NCBI RefSeq assembly: GCF_004331485.1
Contig: NZ_SJKD01000003.1
Coordinates: forward strand, 710,748-774,747
DNA: 64,000 nucleotides
DNA from: Kribbella capetownensis
Lineage (GTDB): Bacteria; Actinomycetota; Actinomycetes; Propionibacteriales; Kribbellaceae
Direction: 5' to 3'
Shown here: positions 17,819 to 26,315 of the stretch, in pieces
How the letters are laid out: every line of letters begins with the position of its first letter
Numbering within the stretch: position 1 is the first letter of the stretch
Position numbers and translations under genes: made by a program
Notes under the pieces: model-generated
What the model saw: only the letters and a program-made list of their open reading frames with translations
Told to the model about the DNA's origin: nothing
The model's database searches: none

Positions 17819-19224
17819 CGTGCCTCCAAGGTGGGTGTGCGCTGGTGCCAATCAGTGGCGGCCTCGTACGCCCGCCCGACCCGCAAGGTCAGCGCGTCCG
17901 CATGCCGAGCGCCGACAATCTGCAATCCAACAGGCAGGCCGGCCTTCGTGAACCCACACGGAACGCTGAGCGCGGGCTGCTGGGTCAGGTTGAACGGATA
18001 CGTGTACGGCGTCCAACTCGTCCAGTCCGGCGACTCCGAGCCATCCGGCACGTCCTGACCAATCGGGAACGCCGTGATCGGCAACGTCGGCGTCAGGAGT
18101 ACGTCGTACTTGCGATGGAACCGTCCCATCAGCAACCCGAGCTCCATCCGCGCCGCGGTCGCGTCGAGGAAGTCCGACGCCGAGTACGCCGACCCGATCG
18201 CAGCGACCCGGCGGAGTCCGGGATCAACGCGATCGTCGACTGTGTACGCCTCCAGAACCTTGGCAGCGCCGGACCACCACAGCACGTTGAACGCATCGAT
18301 CGGGTCGGTGAACCCAGGATCGATCTCGGTCACCTCGGCACCTGCGGCCGCGAGAACACCGACCGCCGCTCGGACCAACTCCTCGACCTCCGGATCATTG
18401 TCAACAAAATCAAGATCAGACGAGAAGGCAATCCTCAGGTCGGCGACGCCGTCATCGATCCCGTCCAGGAACGAGGTCGTCGGCGTCGGCATCGAGGACC
18501 AGTCGCGGGCATCGAATCCAGTGATGATGTCGAGCAGCGCCGCCGCGTCCCGGACCGTCCGCGTCATCGGGCCCGCGTGCGACAGGGTCCCGAACGCACT
18601 CGGCGGAAACAGCGGGATCAGCCCGTACGTCGGCTTGAGCGCAACCGTGCCCGTGAACGCGGCCGGAATCCGGACCGACCCACCGCCGTCGGTGCCGACC
18701 GACCACGTACCCATCCCGAGCGCGACCGCGGTCGCCGAACCACCGCTCGATCCACCGGGCGTCTTGGACGGATTCCACGGATTGCCCGTCGCGCCGTACT
18801 TGTGGGAGTCAGTGACGCCCTTCCACGAGTACTCAGGAGTCGTGGTTTTGCCGACAATCACCGCGCCGGTCTCGCGCAGCCGGGCGACGGCCGGCGCATC
18901 CTCGCTCCACGGCCCGGCCTCGTCGATCATGGTGCTGCCGCGTAGCGTCGGCCAGCCTTTGGTCCACAGGGCGTCCTTGATCGAAGTCGGTACGCCATCG
19001 CCGGGGCCCAGTGGCTCCCCGGAATGCCACCGGGCCTCCGACTCCTTCGCGGCAGCGAGCGCGCCTTCGGCGTCGACCAGCACGAAAGCGTTCACCTGCT
19101 CGTCGTATCGCTCGATCGCATCCAACGCGGTCTGCGTCGCCTCCACCGGCGACACCGCCCCGGACCGGTACCCCGAAACCAGTTCGCCTGCCTCCACCAG
19201 CACTCTCCCGTCGGTCTGCGTCAT
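17815..19224 (-). CDS. Amidase (amidase-signature family)
   Basis: A 469-residue Ser-cisSer-Lys amidohydrolase. The triad is visible as K83 (TSIKDAL), S159 (GGSSGGS) and S183 (DGGGSVRIPA), with the normal 24-residue serine spacing. It hydrolyses an amide, releasing ammonia or an amine; the substrate is unknown. ATG at 19224 overlaps the dehydrogenase stop (ATGA) and gives the family N-terminus; the frame extends further upstream without homologous residues. Second gene of the leftward operon driven from the divergent promoter at about 20.2 kb. Confidence 0.88.
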   Translation of the reverse strand: MTQTDGRVLVEAGELVSGYRSGAVSPVEATQTALDAIERYDEQVNAFVLVDAEGALAAAKESEARWHSGEPLGPGDGVPTSIKDALWTKGWPTLRGSTMIDEAGPWSEDAPAVARLRETGAVIVGKTTTPEYSWKGVTDSHKYGATGNPWNPSKTPGGSSGGSATAVALGMGTWSVGTDGGGSVRIPAAFTGTVALKPTYGLIPLFPPSAFGTLSHAGPMTRTVRDAAALLDIITGFDARDWSSMPTPTTSFLDGIDDGVADLRIAFSSDLDFVDNDPEVEELVRAAVGVLAAAGAEVTEIDPGFTDPIDAFNVLWWSGAAKVLEAYTVDDRVDPGLRRVAAIGSAYSASDFLDATAARMELGLLMGRFHRKYDVLLTPTLPITAFPIGQDVPDGSESPDWTSWTPYTYPFNLTQQPALSVPCGFTKAGLPVGLQIVGARHADALTLRVGRAYEAATDWHQRTPTLEAR

Positions 19225-20192
19225 CGGCTTCTCGTGGGGATGTAGCCGAGCTTCTTGTCCACCACATTGAGCAGCGGCTCGCCGGCCAGCCAACGGCGGA
19301 CGTTGGTCGCGAACTGTTCGGCGAGGGTGTTGCGCCAGCCGATCACGTCGCCTGACATGTGTGCGGTGATCGTCACGTTCGGCGCGTCCCACAGCGGATG
19401 GTCCGGCGGGAGGGGTTCACGGTCGAACACGTCCAGCGTCGCGGCGATCTCTTCATGCTCGAGCAAGGCACGTTCGTCGACAATCGGACCACGAGCAACG
19501 TTGATGAGCTGCGCACCCGATCGCATCGCCGACAAGACTTTGCCGTCGACCAGCCCTCGCGTCGCCGCCGTCAGGGGAGCCGCCAGGACGAGGTGGTCCG
19601 CGCAGGCCACCTCGTCCGCGAGGTTGCTGCTGGCAACAACCTCACCGAAGTCCGGGTCGTCGGTGCGAGCGACCCTCCCAACACCGCGCACCTGTAACCC
19701 GGCGACCCGCAGGAAGCGGGCAGTCTCTCGTCCGATCGCCCCGGTGCCGACAATCAGCGCGGTTGCACCGAGGATGCTCCGCGTCTCCCGGTGCCGCCAC
19801 TCATGCCGACGCTGGAGGTCGAGACTGCGCCGGCTGTCCTTGGCATGAGCGATCACCGCACCGAGCACGTACTCCGCGATCGGCCGGTCGAACACCCCAT
19901 GCGCGTTGGTGACGACCACATCGGAGTCGCGGAGTTCGTCGAACAGCAGAGTGTCGACGCCTGCCGCCGTCACATGGATCCACTCCAGCGTGCCGGCGTC
20001 GGCCCAGACGTCGCGGACCGCAGTCGAGAAGAAATCCCAGAGCATCAACGCGCGGGCACCGCGAACGGCCTCCGGCAGACCGTCCGCGGCGCAGTACCGG
20101 AACTCGACCGCGAGGTCCTCCAGCCCGGGCGGCCGGTCGGTCGCCCGCTCACAGAGCACCGCGACGACGGGACGCTCGGAGGTGGCTGGCAC
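19221..20192 (-). CDS. D-2-hydroxyacid dehydrogenase family protein
   Basis: A 323-residue NAD(P)-linked oxidoreductase that interconverts 2-hydroxy and 2-oxo acids. Seen are the Rossmann motif VGTGAIG (about 147-153), the catalytic arginine region NVARGPIVDE, the glutamate in FDREPLP and the histidine in TAHMSGD. The GTG start has no clear ribosome-binding site. On the minus strand the operator at 20221-20232 includes TTGACA, about 17 nt before a CTAGCC-like -10, so the operator covers this gene's probable -35. First gene of the dehydrogenase-amidase-DUF3830 operon. Confidence 0.85.
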   Translation of the reverse strand: MPATSERPVVAVLCERATDRPPGLEDLAVEFRYCAADGLPEAVRGARALMLWDFFSTAVRDVWADAGTLEWIHVTAAGVDTLLFDELRDSDVVVTNAHGVFDRPIAEYVLGAVIAHAKDSRRSLDLQRRHEWRHRETRSILGATALIVGTGAIGRETARFLRVAGLQVRGVGRVARTDDPDFGEVVASSNLADEVACADHLVLAAPLTAATRGLVDGKVLSAMRSGAQLINVARGPIVDERALLEHEEIAATLDVFDREPLPPDHPLWDAPNVTITAHMSGDVIGWRNTLAEQFATNVRRWLAGEPLLNVVDKKLGYIPTRSR

Positions 20193-20220
20193 GCATCGAG
20201 GCTAGAAACCCGTCCGTAGG

Positions 20221-20232
20221 ATTGTCAACAAT
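20221..20232. promoter_or_regulatory. Island palindrome in a divergent promoter
   Basis: ATTGTCAACAAT, extended to the 16-bp near-palindrome GGATTGTCAACAATCC. It lies 28 nt from the dehydrogenase start and 25 nt from the racemase start. Read leftwards it contains the -35 hexamer TTGACA. Proposed binding site of the GntR regulator at 37.6 kb. Confidence 0.7.
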
Positions 20233-20257
20233 CCTCGGTGAGCCGCACACTGACCGC

Positions 20258-21010
20258 ATGACCCTGCGGCCTCCCACGCACCCGCTGCCGGCGCCGGTGC
20301 CCAGGCTGCTCCAGACCGGCATCGGCGTCGTCGCGCCGTACGACTTCGCGCTCGACCGCGAGCTGTGGCGCTGGGTCCCCGACGACGTCACGCTGCACTT
20401 CACCCGGACCCCGTACGCCCCGCTCGCGGCGACGGTCGAGATGGCGCTTCACATCTCCGATCCGGAACTGATCGCCCGGACCGCGGTCAACGTCCTGCCG
20501 GTCGCACCGCTGGCCGTCGCGTACGCCTGCACGTTCGGGAGCTTCGTCGGTGGTCTGGCGGGTGAAGCCGCGCTCGTCGACGCCATGGTGGCGGCCGGCG
20601 CCCCGGCCGCGGTGACGACGAGCGGGGCGTTGCTGATGGCGCTGCGACACCTCGGCATCACGCGGGTCGCGACGGTCACGCCGTACACGAACGACCTGAC
20701 CGAAGGCCTGACCACTTTCCTCGCCGAAGCCGGCGTCGAGGTGGTCGCGACGGCTGGGCTGGGCCTGATTGCACAGATCTGGGCGGTGCCGTACGAGACC
20801 ACGGTCGAACTCGTCCGCAGCGTCGACAACCCTGCCGCCGAGGCAGTCTTCATCAGCTGCACAAACCTCCCGACCTACGACATCATCGCCGGCCTCGAAG
20901 CCACCCTCGGCAAACCGGTCCTCACCGCCAACCAAGTCACCATGTGGGCCGCCCTGGACCTGGTGGGCCACCACCCTCAAGGCCCCGGCCAACGCCTCCT
21001 TCACACCTAA
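20258..21010 (+). CDS. Asp/Glu racemase-superfamily protein (maleate isomerase/arylmalonate decarboxylase type)
   Basis: A 250-residue protein of the two-cysteine racemase fold. Both cysteines are present, C91 in YACTFGSF and C201 in ISCTNLPTYD. Family members include maleate cis-trans isomerase, arylmalonate decarboxylase and EutA of ectoine-utilisation clusters; which reaction applies cannot be read. ATG at 20258 gives the family start; no ribosome-binding site is visible and the island palindrome lies 25 nt upstream. A paralogue in the same island (36913-37641) has lost the second cysteine. Confidence 0.78.
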   Translation: MTLRPPTHPLPAPVPRLLQTGIGVVAPYDFALDRELWRWVPDDVTLHFTRTPYAPLAATVEMALHISDPELIARTAVNVLPVAPLAVAYACTFGSFVGGLAGEAALVDAMVAAGAPAAVTTSGALLMALRHLGITRVATVTPYTNDLTEGLTTFLAEAGVEVVATAGLGLIAQIWAVPYETTVELVRSVDNPAAEAVFISCTNLPTYDIIAGLEATLGKPVLTANQVTMWAALDLVGHHPQGPGQRLLHT

Positions 21011-21385
21011 CCACCCACCCCGCCACCCCCAACGACCACGACCGCGCTCACCGCTACCGTCCGCCGACCCTCACCACACACGACTGCACTCCCTGGCCTA
21101 CACCTCCTCCAGACCCGACCAGCTATCCCGACCACACCCACCCCCAACGCGCTTACCGCCCAGCGACGCCGTCCGCACACGACCGCGTTCGCTGGCCACG
21201 CACCCGGCCAACGCCTCCTCCACACCTGACTGACCAGCCACCCCGACCACACACACCCATCCCCACGACCCCACTCCCCACTCCCCAATCCCACTCCCCG
21301 CACTCCGCACTCCGGCGCACACGCCCGGCGCTGGCTGGGCGCGCGGCGTGGCTGCTCTTCTTTCTGGGAGTGATCTGACGTTAGG
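21011..21385. repeat. C-rich spacer with a degenerate ~110-bp tandem repeat
   Basis: The spacer between the racemase stop and the next promoter is extremely C-rich on this strand and carries no credible gene. A block starting cctcct(t/c)cacacc or similar recurs near 20997, 21103 and 21213, followed each time by a run of cacc/gacc. The last copy (21203-21229) repeats the final 27 bases of the racemase gene almost exactly, including a stop codon (TGA instead of TAA). It looks like decayed tandem duplication of the gene's 3' end. Confidence 0.6.
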
Positions 21386-21397
21386 ATTGTCGACAAT
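21386..21397. promoter_or_regulatory. Island palindrome upstream of the M24 gene
   Basis: ATTGTCGACAAT, 18 nt before the M24 start. Proposed GntR operator controlling the M24-aminotransferase pair. Confidence 0.7.
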
Positions 21398-21415
21398 CTG
21401 CAACCAGGTGAGGTG

Positions 21416-22606
21416 ATGAGTGTGCCGGACCTGCTGGAGCAGGCGGTTGAGCCGACCGAGTACGCCGGGCGGCTCCGCCGGGTCCGGGCGGCCCTGGCCG
21501 AGCGTGGTTTCGGCGCGCTGGTGGTTAGCGATCCGGCGAACCTCTTCTACCTGACCGGGTACGACGCCTGGTCGTTCTACACCCCGCAGTGCCTGGTCGT
21601 CCCCACGGATGGGGAACCACACCTGTTCGCCCGCGCGATGGACGCAGCCGGGGCGTCGTACACCTGCAACCTGCGCGACGACCAGATCCACGGCTACCCG
21701 GAGGATCTGGTCCACCGACCGGACGTCCATCCGTACGACTGGATCGCCGGCATGGCCGGCGACCTGATCCCGGCCGGCGTGGACGTCGCAGTCGAGGCCG
21801 ACGCACACTACTTCTCCGCCCGCGGCTACCTTGCCCTCGGCAACGGCCTGCCCGGCCATCGGCTGGTCGACTCCACCGAGCTCGTGAACTGGATCCGCCT
21901 GGTCAAGTCACCGCACGAACTCCGCCAACTCAGAATCGCCGGCGCGATCGCAGAGAACGCGATGCGCATCGCCCTCGACCAACTCCAGCCGGGCAAGCGT
22001 CAATGCGATCTGGTCGCCGAGATCCTCGCCGCGCAGGCGACCGGCACACCCGAGCACGGCGGCGACTACCCCGCCATCGTGCCGATGCTTCCGACTGGCG
22101 ACGCCGCCGGTACGCCGCATCTGACCTGGACCGACCGCCCGTTCGTGTCCGGCGAGGCGACCACGATCGAGCTGGCCGGTGTCTTCGGCCGGTACCACGC
22201 TCCCCTCGCCCGCACCGTGATGCTCGGCGATCCACCACAGCGACTGCGCGAAACCGCCAAGATCGTCGCTGAAGGTATGCGCGCCACATTGTCGACAATC
22301 CGCGCAGGCGTCACCGGCAGCGTCGTCCACTCCGCGTTCAACGACGTGATCGCCGCGCACGGTCTGGTGAAGGACTCGCGGATCGGGTACTCGATCGGCA
22401 TCGGATACCCGCCCGACTGGGGTGAGCGCACCGTCAGCCTGCGCCCTGGCGAGACCACGGTGCTGACCGCAGGCATGGCGTTCCACGTGATCCTCGGCAT
22501 GTGGATGGACGGCTGGGGCTACGAACTGTCCGAACCCGTTGTGGTCACCGAAGACGGCGTCGCACGCCTGACCGGTCTCCCCCACGAACTCACGATCAGG
22601 AGGTAG
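21416..22606 (+). CDS. M24-family hydrolase, ectoine hydrolase (DoeA/EutD)/creatinase-like
   Basis: A 396-residue pita-bread-fold protein. The N-terminal domain has the run LFYLTGYDAWSFY..QC and YPEDLV...HPYDWI, which resembles ectoine hydrolase DoeA more than a peptidase. The C-terminal domain lacks the usual five metal ligands: the Asp-x-Gly and Asp-x-Thr-Arg stretches read IELAGVF and RYHAPLART. Like DoeA and creatinase, it probably cuts a C-N bond without metal. Candidate substrates are ectoine-like, amidino or N-acyl compounds. ATG at 21416 and GTG at 21413 or 21422 are all possible starts behind AGGTGAGG. It forms an operon with the next gene. One exact island palindrome lies inside (22288). 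Confidence 0.7.
   Translation: MSVPDLLEQAVEPTEYAGRLRRVRAALAERGFGALVVSDPANLFYLTGYDAWSFYTPQCLVVPTDGEPHLFARAMDAAGASYTCNLRDDQIHGYPEDLVHRPDVHPYDWIAGMAGDLIPAGVDVAVEADAHYFSARGYLALGNGLPGHRLVDSTELVNWIRLVKSPHELRQLRIAGAIAENAMRIALDQLQPGKRQCDLVAEILAAQATGTPEHGGDYPAIVPMLPTGDAAGTPHLTWTDRPFVSGEATTIELAGVFGRYHAPLARTVMLGDPPQRLRETAKIVAEGMRATLSTIRAGVTGSVVHSAFNDVIAAHGLVKDSRIGYSIGIGYPPDWGERTVSLRPGETTVLTAGMAFHVILGMWMDGWGYELSEPVVVTEDGVARLTGLPHELTIRR
22288..22299. repeat. Intragenic copy of the island palindrome
   Basis: ATTGTCGACAAT within the M24 coding sequence, read as part of Leu-Ser-Thr-Ile through the rare codons TTG and ACA. Confidence 0.85.
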
Positions 22607-22609
22607 CCC

Positions 22610-23833
22610 GTGCAAGGAAGTGATCGGGTGCCAGGAGCCGGAACCACCCAACGTCTCCCGTACGCCGGACGTGTCGCCGGGCTGGTCGGGTCGGTGATCG
22701 ACTCGAGTACGTCGCTGCTGCACAAGCAGACCCATGACATCGTCCGGTTCGCGATGGGGTCGCCGGCCGCCGAAGCCGTACCGTCGACAATCCTCGCCGC
22801 GATCGCCGCCGAGCAACTCAACCGCCCCGACGCGTACGACTACGCGGCCACCGAGGGCGACCCGCCGCTGCACGACGCCCTGCTCGAGATGCTCCGCGGG
22901 ACCAGCGACGAGACCACGGCCGACCGGCTCACGATCACAGCCGGCGGGATGCAGGGCCTCGACCTGTTCTGCAAGATCTTCGTCGACCCGGGCGATCTGG
23001 CCGTCGTCGAATCACCGACGTACACGAACGGCAGCGCCACAGCCCTCTCGTACGGCGCCGAACTGCTGGAGGCCCCGGTCGACGACAACGGGATGATTGT
23101 CGACGATCTACCGCGCCTACTAGGGGATCGTCGACCGAAGGCGATCTACACGATCCCGACGTTCCAGAACCCGTCCGGCGCGACCCTCTCCCTGGAACGA
23201 CGTCATCGGCTGCTCGAGTTGGCCAGGAGCTGGGGATCGATGGTGATCGACGACGATCCGTACGGACTCCTGCGCTTCGCCGGGGACCCGTTGCCGACGC
23301 TGCGTGAGCTCGGCGCCGGTGACCCGCTCGTCTTCGCCGTACGGACGTTCTCGAAGATCATCGCGCCCGGACTCCGGGTCGGATGGGTCGACACCGACCC
23401 CGAACTGCAGCCGCTGCTCATCAACGCGAAGCAGGCAATGGACACCTGCACGAACCTGCCGGCCCAGCGACTGCTCGCTGGTTTCCTGACCGGCGGGCAC
23501 CTCGAGGACCACCTGGTCACCCAGCGACTCGAGTACAAACGGCGCAAGGACGCGATGTATTCGGCCTTGCAGGAACACTTCGGCGACATCGCCCGCTGGA
23601 CCGACCCCGAGGGCGGCTTCTTCCTCTGGGTCACCCTGGAGAACGGCGTCAACACCGCCGACCTGTTCGAGATCGCGCTCGCCGAAGGTGTCGCCTTCAT
23701 CCCCGGCCCGGCGTTCTCCCCCACCGGCCGTTTCACCGACGCCCTCCGGCTCTGCTTCGCCTCCACCCCACCCGACCGCATCCACGAAGGCGTCGCCCGC
23801 CTGCGCCGCGCCGCCGACAAGTTGTTGCCCTAA
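22610..23833 (+). CDS. PLP-dependent aminotransferase, fold type I (2-aminoadipate/MocR-C-domain-like)
   Basis: A 407-residue transaminase with the PLP lysine in RTFSKIIAPGLRVGW (K249) and the substrate/PLP loop TIPTFQNPSG. It resembles the catalytic half of MocR regulators and 2-aminoadipate aminotransferases but has no DNA-binding domain, so it should be an enzyme. The GTG start is preceded at 6 nt by AGGAGG, which overlaps the M24 stop region; only 3 nt separate the genes. It probably removes the amino group from the product of the M24 enzyme. The guanidine riboswitch operon starts after it. Confidence 0.82.
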   Translation: MQGSDRVPGAGTTQRLPYAGRVAGLVGSVIDSSTSLLHKQTHDIVRFAMGSPAAEAVPSTILAAIAAEQLNRPDAYDYAATEGDPPLHDALLEMLRGTSDETTADRLTITAGGMQGLDLFCKIFVDPGDLAVVESPTYTNGSATALSYGAELLEAPVDDNGMIVDDLPRLLGDRRPKAIYTIPTFQNPSGATLSLERRHRLLELARSWGSMVIDDDPYGLLRFAGDPLPTLRELGAGDPLVFAVRTFSKIIAPGLRVGWVDTDPELQPLLINAKQAMDTCTNLPAQRLLAGFLTGGHLEDHLVTQRLEYKRRKDAMYSALQEHFGDIARWTDPEGGFFLWVTLENGVNTADLFEIALAEGVAFIPGPAFSPTGRFTDALRLCFASTPPDRIHEGVARLRRAADKLLP

Positions 23834-23984
23834 GCAACGCCTGGCGATCCACGGAGCCACAGCAGCAGACGGACAGCCTCTCCGCTCTCTCGCCAGGTCC
23901 GCCCCCGGTGAGAGGATTCCTTTACGCCGCCGTTACACGCGAGGACGCCCGCTGAAACCGGAGCGCCCTGAACTGGAACAGACC

Positions 23985-24112
23985 CGCCTGAGGCGGGGCG
24001 CCCCTAGGGTTCCGCTGCCGCTGACCGGCAGGCCTGGTCCGAGAGGGGAGGCGGTGCTGCGGCACCGCTCCACGGCGGGACAAAAGCCCGGGAGGCCTTG
24101 AAGGCCCCGGGC
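23985..24112 (+). promoter_or_regulatory. Guanidine-I (ykkC) riboswitch
   Basis: The conserved aptamer blocks appear in order: CTAGGGTTCCG (24004-24014), CTGGTCCGAGAG (24034-24045), and ACGGCGGGACAAAAGCCCGG followed by GAG (24072-24094), with pairing stems between them. These are the signature strings of the guanidine-I class. The limits given are approximate. It precedes the permease and guanidine-degradation genes, as expected. The 3' conserved strand is also part of the next hairpin, so ligand binding should prevent that hairpin and turn expression on. Confidence 0.93.
24085..24112 (+). terminator. Riboswitch expression-platform hairpin
   Basis: AGCCCGG at 24085 pairs with CCGGGCT ending at 24112, and GGCCTT with AAGGCC inside, leaving one bulged A. 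The 5' arm contains the aptamer's conserved GCCCGGGAG, so aptamer and hairpin exclude each other. No U-run follows, so attenuation may be Rho-type or incomplete. Confidence 0.7.
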
Positions 24113-24150
24113 TGCCGTGCGCATTCCGGGCCGATCCGACGGAGACCGGA

Positions 24151-25698
24151 ATGTCAGCCACTTCTGAAACCGATCTGGGCCGCTTCGGCTACACCCAGCA
24201 GCTCTCACGCCGGGTCGGCAGCTATGCGTCGTTCGCTGCCGGCTTCTCGTTCGTGTCCATCCTCACCACCGTCTTCCAGCTGTTCGGCCTGGGATTCGGC
24301 TTCGGTGGAACGGCCTTCTTCTGGACCTGGCCCGCGGTGCTGGCCGGTCAGCTCACGGTGGCGTTGTGCTTCGCCGAGCTCGCCACCCGCTACCCGTTGT
24401 CCGGGGCGATCTACCAGTGGGCCCGACGGCTCGGCGGCGCCGTCATCGGCTGGTTCGCCGGCTGGGCGATGGTGATCGCGCAGATCATCACGCTGGCCAC
24501 CGCGGCGATCGCGCTTCAGGTCGTCCTGCCCGCGGTCTGGTCCGGCTTCCAGCTGGTCGGGACCGACTCCGCGCTGTCCTCGAAGGACGGCGCCACGAAC
24601 GCCGTCGTCCTCGGCTGCCTGCTCCTCGCCGCGACCACGCTGCTCAACGCGACCAGCGTCCGGATCACCGCGTTCGTCAACTCGGTCGGCGTGACCTGTG
24701 AGCTCGTCGGCGTCGTACTGATCGTAGTTTTGTTGACAAGCCGAGCCGAGCGCGGTCCGTCGGTCGTCCTGCACACGACGAACCTCGACAGCACCACCGG
24801 GTACGTCGTGCCACTGCTGATCTCGACCTTGATGGCGGCGTACGTGCTGGTCGGGTTCGACAGTGCGGGCGAACTGTCGGAGGAGACGCACAAGCCGCGT
24901 GCGACCACCCCGCGGACGATCATCCGCGCCGTCATCGCCTCCGGGATCGGCGGCGCGTTCCTGATCATCGCCGCGCTGATGGCCGCGCCGTCGCTGACCG
25001 ACGGCGATCTCGCCACCCAGGGCCTCCCCTACGTCCTGACCAGCAGCCTCGGTACGACGCCCGGCAAGCTGCTGCTCCTCGATGTCGCGCTCGCGGTGTG
25101 CGTCTGCACGCTGGCGATCCAGACCGCGGCCGCCCGGATGATCTTCTCGATGGCGCGCGACAACGTCCTGCCGGCGTCGGCCCAGTTGCATCAGGTGTCG
25201 CGTCGTACCGGCACTCCGGTCGCGGCGACGATCGTGCCCGGGGTGCTGGCCGCCGTGTGCCTGCTGGTGAACGTGGGCAACACGGGCCTGTTCCTCGGCC
25301 TCGCGAGCGTCTGCATCATGCTGCTGTACGTCGCCTATCTGATGGTGACCACGCCGCTGCTGGTACGGCGGTTGACGACCGGCGGACTGTCCTCCGGCGT
25401 GGACGAGAACGGGCGCCCGTTGTTCTCGCTCGGGCGGTTCGGTCTGATTGTCAACATTCTTGCTGTCGGTTACGGACTCGCGATGGCGATCAACCTCGGG
25501 TGGCCGCGCGCGGAGGTCTACGACCCTGCGGGCGAGGGGTGGTACCTGCACTATCTGCCGCTGCTCACGCTCGGAATCGTGGCCGTCGGTGGGCTGATCG
25601 CGTACCGCGGTCAGCGGCGTGCGTACCACGCATCGATCGTCCCCAGTACTGAAGGCAGCCTCGGTGAAGGCGCCCGTGTGGAAGGTGCCGTCGCATGA
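24151..25698 (+). CDS. APC-family permease, guanidine-responsive
   Basis: A 515-residue amino acid/polyamine/organocation-type transporter with about 12 membrane helices (first at about 30-60; GFSFVSILTTVFQLFGLGFGFGG). It carries the APC features FAELATRYPLSGAIYQW and FDSAGELSEETHKPRATTPR. ATG has GGAG at 6 nt. It is the first gene behind the guanidine-I riboswitch, so it probably imports guanidine or a guanidine-releasing compound. It overlaps the next gene by 4 bp and thus heads the degradation operon. Confidence 0.85.
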   Translation: MSATSETDLGRFGYTQQLSRRVGSYASFAAGFSFVSILTTVFQLFGLGFGFGGTAFFWTWPAVLAGQLTVALCFAELATRYPLSGAIYQWARRLGGAVIGWFAGWAMVIAQIITLATAAIALQVVLPAVWSGFQLVGTDSALSSKDGATNAVVLGCLLLAATTLLNATSVRITAFVNSVGVTCELVGVVLIVVLLTSRAERGPSVVLHTTNLDSTTGYVVPLLISTLMAAYVLVGFDSAGELSEETHKPRATTPRTIIRAVIASGIGGAFLIIAALMAAPSLTDGDLATQGLPYVLTSSLGTTPGKLLLLDVALAVCVCTLAIQTAAARMIFSMARDNVLPASAQLHQVSRRTGTPVAATIVPGVLAAVCLLVNVGNTGLFLGLASVCIMLLYVAYLMVTTPLLVRRLTTGGLSSGVDENGRPLFSLGRFGLIVNILAVGYGLAMAINLGWPRAEVYDPAGEGWYLHYLPLLTLGIVAVGGLIAYRGQRRAYHASIVPSTEGSLGEGARVEGAVA

Positions 25699-26315
25699 AG
25701 CACGAGATTCCCGCCGCCGCAGCCTGGTCCGCACCCGTCCGGGCCGGACGCACCATCACCCTGACCGCGTTGGCCGACAACGCGAACGCCTCGACGCTGA
25801 TCATCGGCGCCGACCGACTCGACCGCCTCAACATCCCAGACACACTGAAGTCGCAGATGTCCGCGCGTATCCGGGCCGGCATGGTCCTCATGTCGGACCG
25901 CGGTCTCGCCCTGGCCACTGTCGTCGCCTCCGGATCCGACTGGCACGACTGCCTGATCGGAGCCCCGCCCGACCGCTTGCTGCAGCTCGAGCTGGCCAAA
26001 CACGGTTTCGGCGCCGCAGATCTGCACGGCTCGGTCAACTTCTTCTCGAAGGTCCGCGTCACCGACGACGCGCGAGCCTCGCTGACCTTCGATCCGGACC
26101 ACGCTCGCACCGGCGACAGCGTCACCCTGCGGGCGGAACAGGACCTGCTCGTGTTCGTCTCCACCGCCGCGCACCCGTTGTCCACCACGGAACCCGCGCC
26201 GATCGCCGTACACATCGAAACCTCCGTACAGACCGAACCCGCCGAGCCCGGTGGTCCGGAACTCCGGGCCGAAGCCGTGCGTGCGCTCGAGTTGACCCGG
26301 GAGTTGATCGCATGA
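25695..26315 (+). CDS. cgdA: Carboxyguanidine deiminase subunit A-like (urea amidolyase-associated protein UAAP1, DUF1989)
   Basis: A 206-residue protein of the UAAP1/UAAP2 pair, which in other bacteria forms a heteromeric carboxyguanidine deiminase turning carboxyguanidine into allophanate and ammonia. Seen are the SGSDWHDCL and HGSVNFFSKVRV blocks typical of this family (NFF motif). ATG overlaps the permease stop and its own stop overlaps the next ATG. At about 200 residues it is somewhat shorter than many UAAP1 proteins. The symbol follows the guanidine-pathway naming and rests on family and context. Confidence 0.75.
   Translation: MKHEIPAAAAWSAPVRAGRTITLTALADNANASTLIIGADRLDRLNIPDTLKSQMSARIRAGMVLMSDRGLALATVVASGSDWHDCLIGAPPDRLLQLELAKHGFGAADLHGSVNFFSKVRVTDDARASLTFDPDHARTGDSVTLRAEQDLLVFVSTAAHPLSTTEPAPIAVHIETSVQTEPAEPGGPELRAEAVRALELTRELIA

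Noticed and set aside
20944..21378. Proline-rich small protein in the C-rich spacer
   Set aside because: The frame overlaps the racemase end, has no ribosome-binding site and is explained by base composition and degenerate repeats.
22610..23833. MocR/EnuR-type transcription regulator
   Set aside because: Only the aminotransferase domain is present; there is no N-terminal winged helix.
23890..23980. Promoter of the riboswitch operon
   Set aside because: Several TTTACG/TTACAC-like hexamers exist but none has a convincing partner at 16-18 nt.
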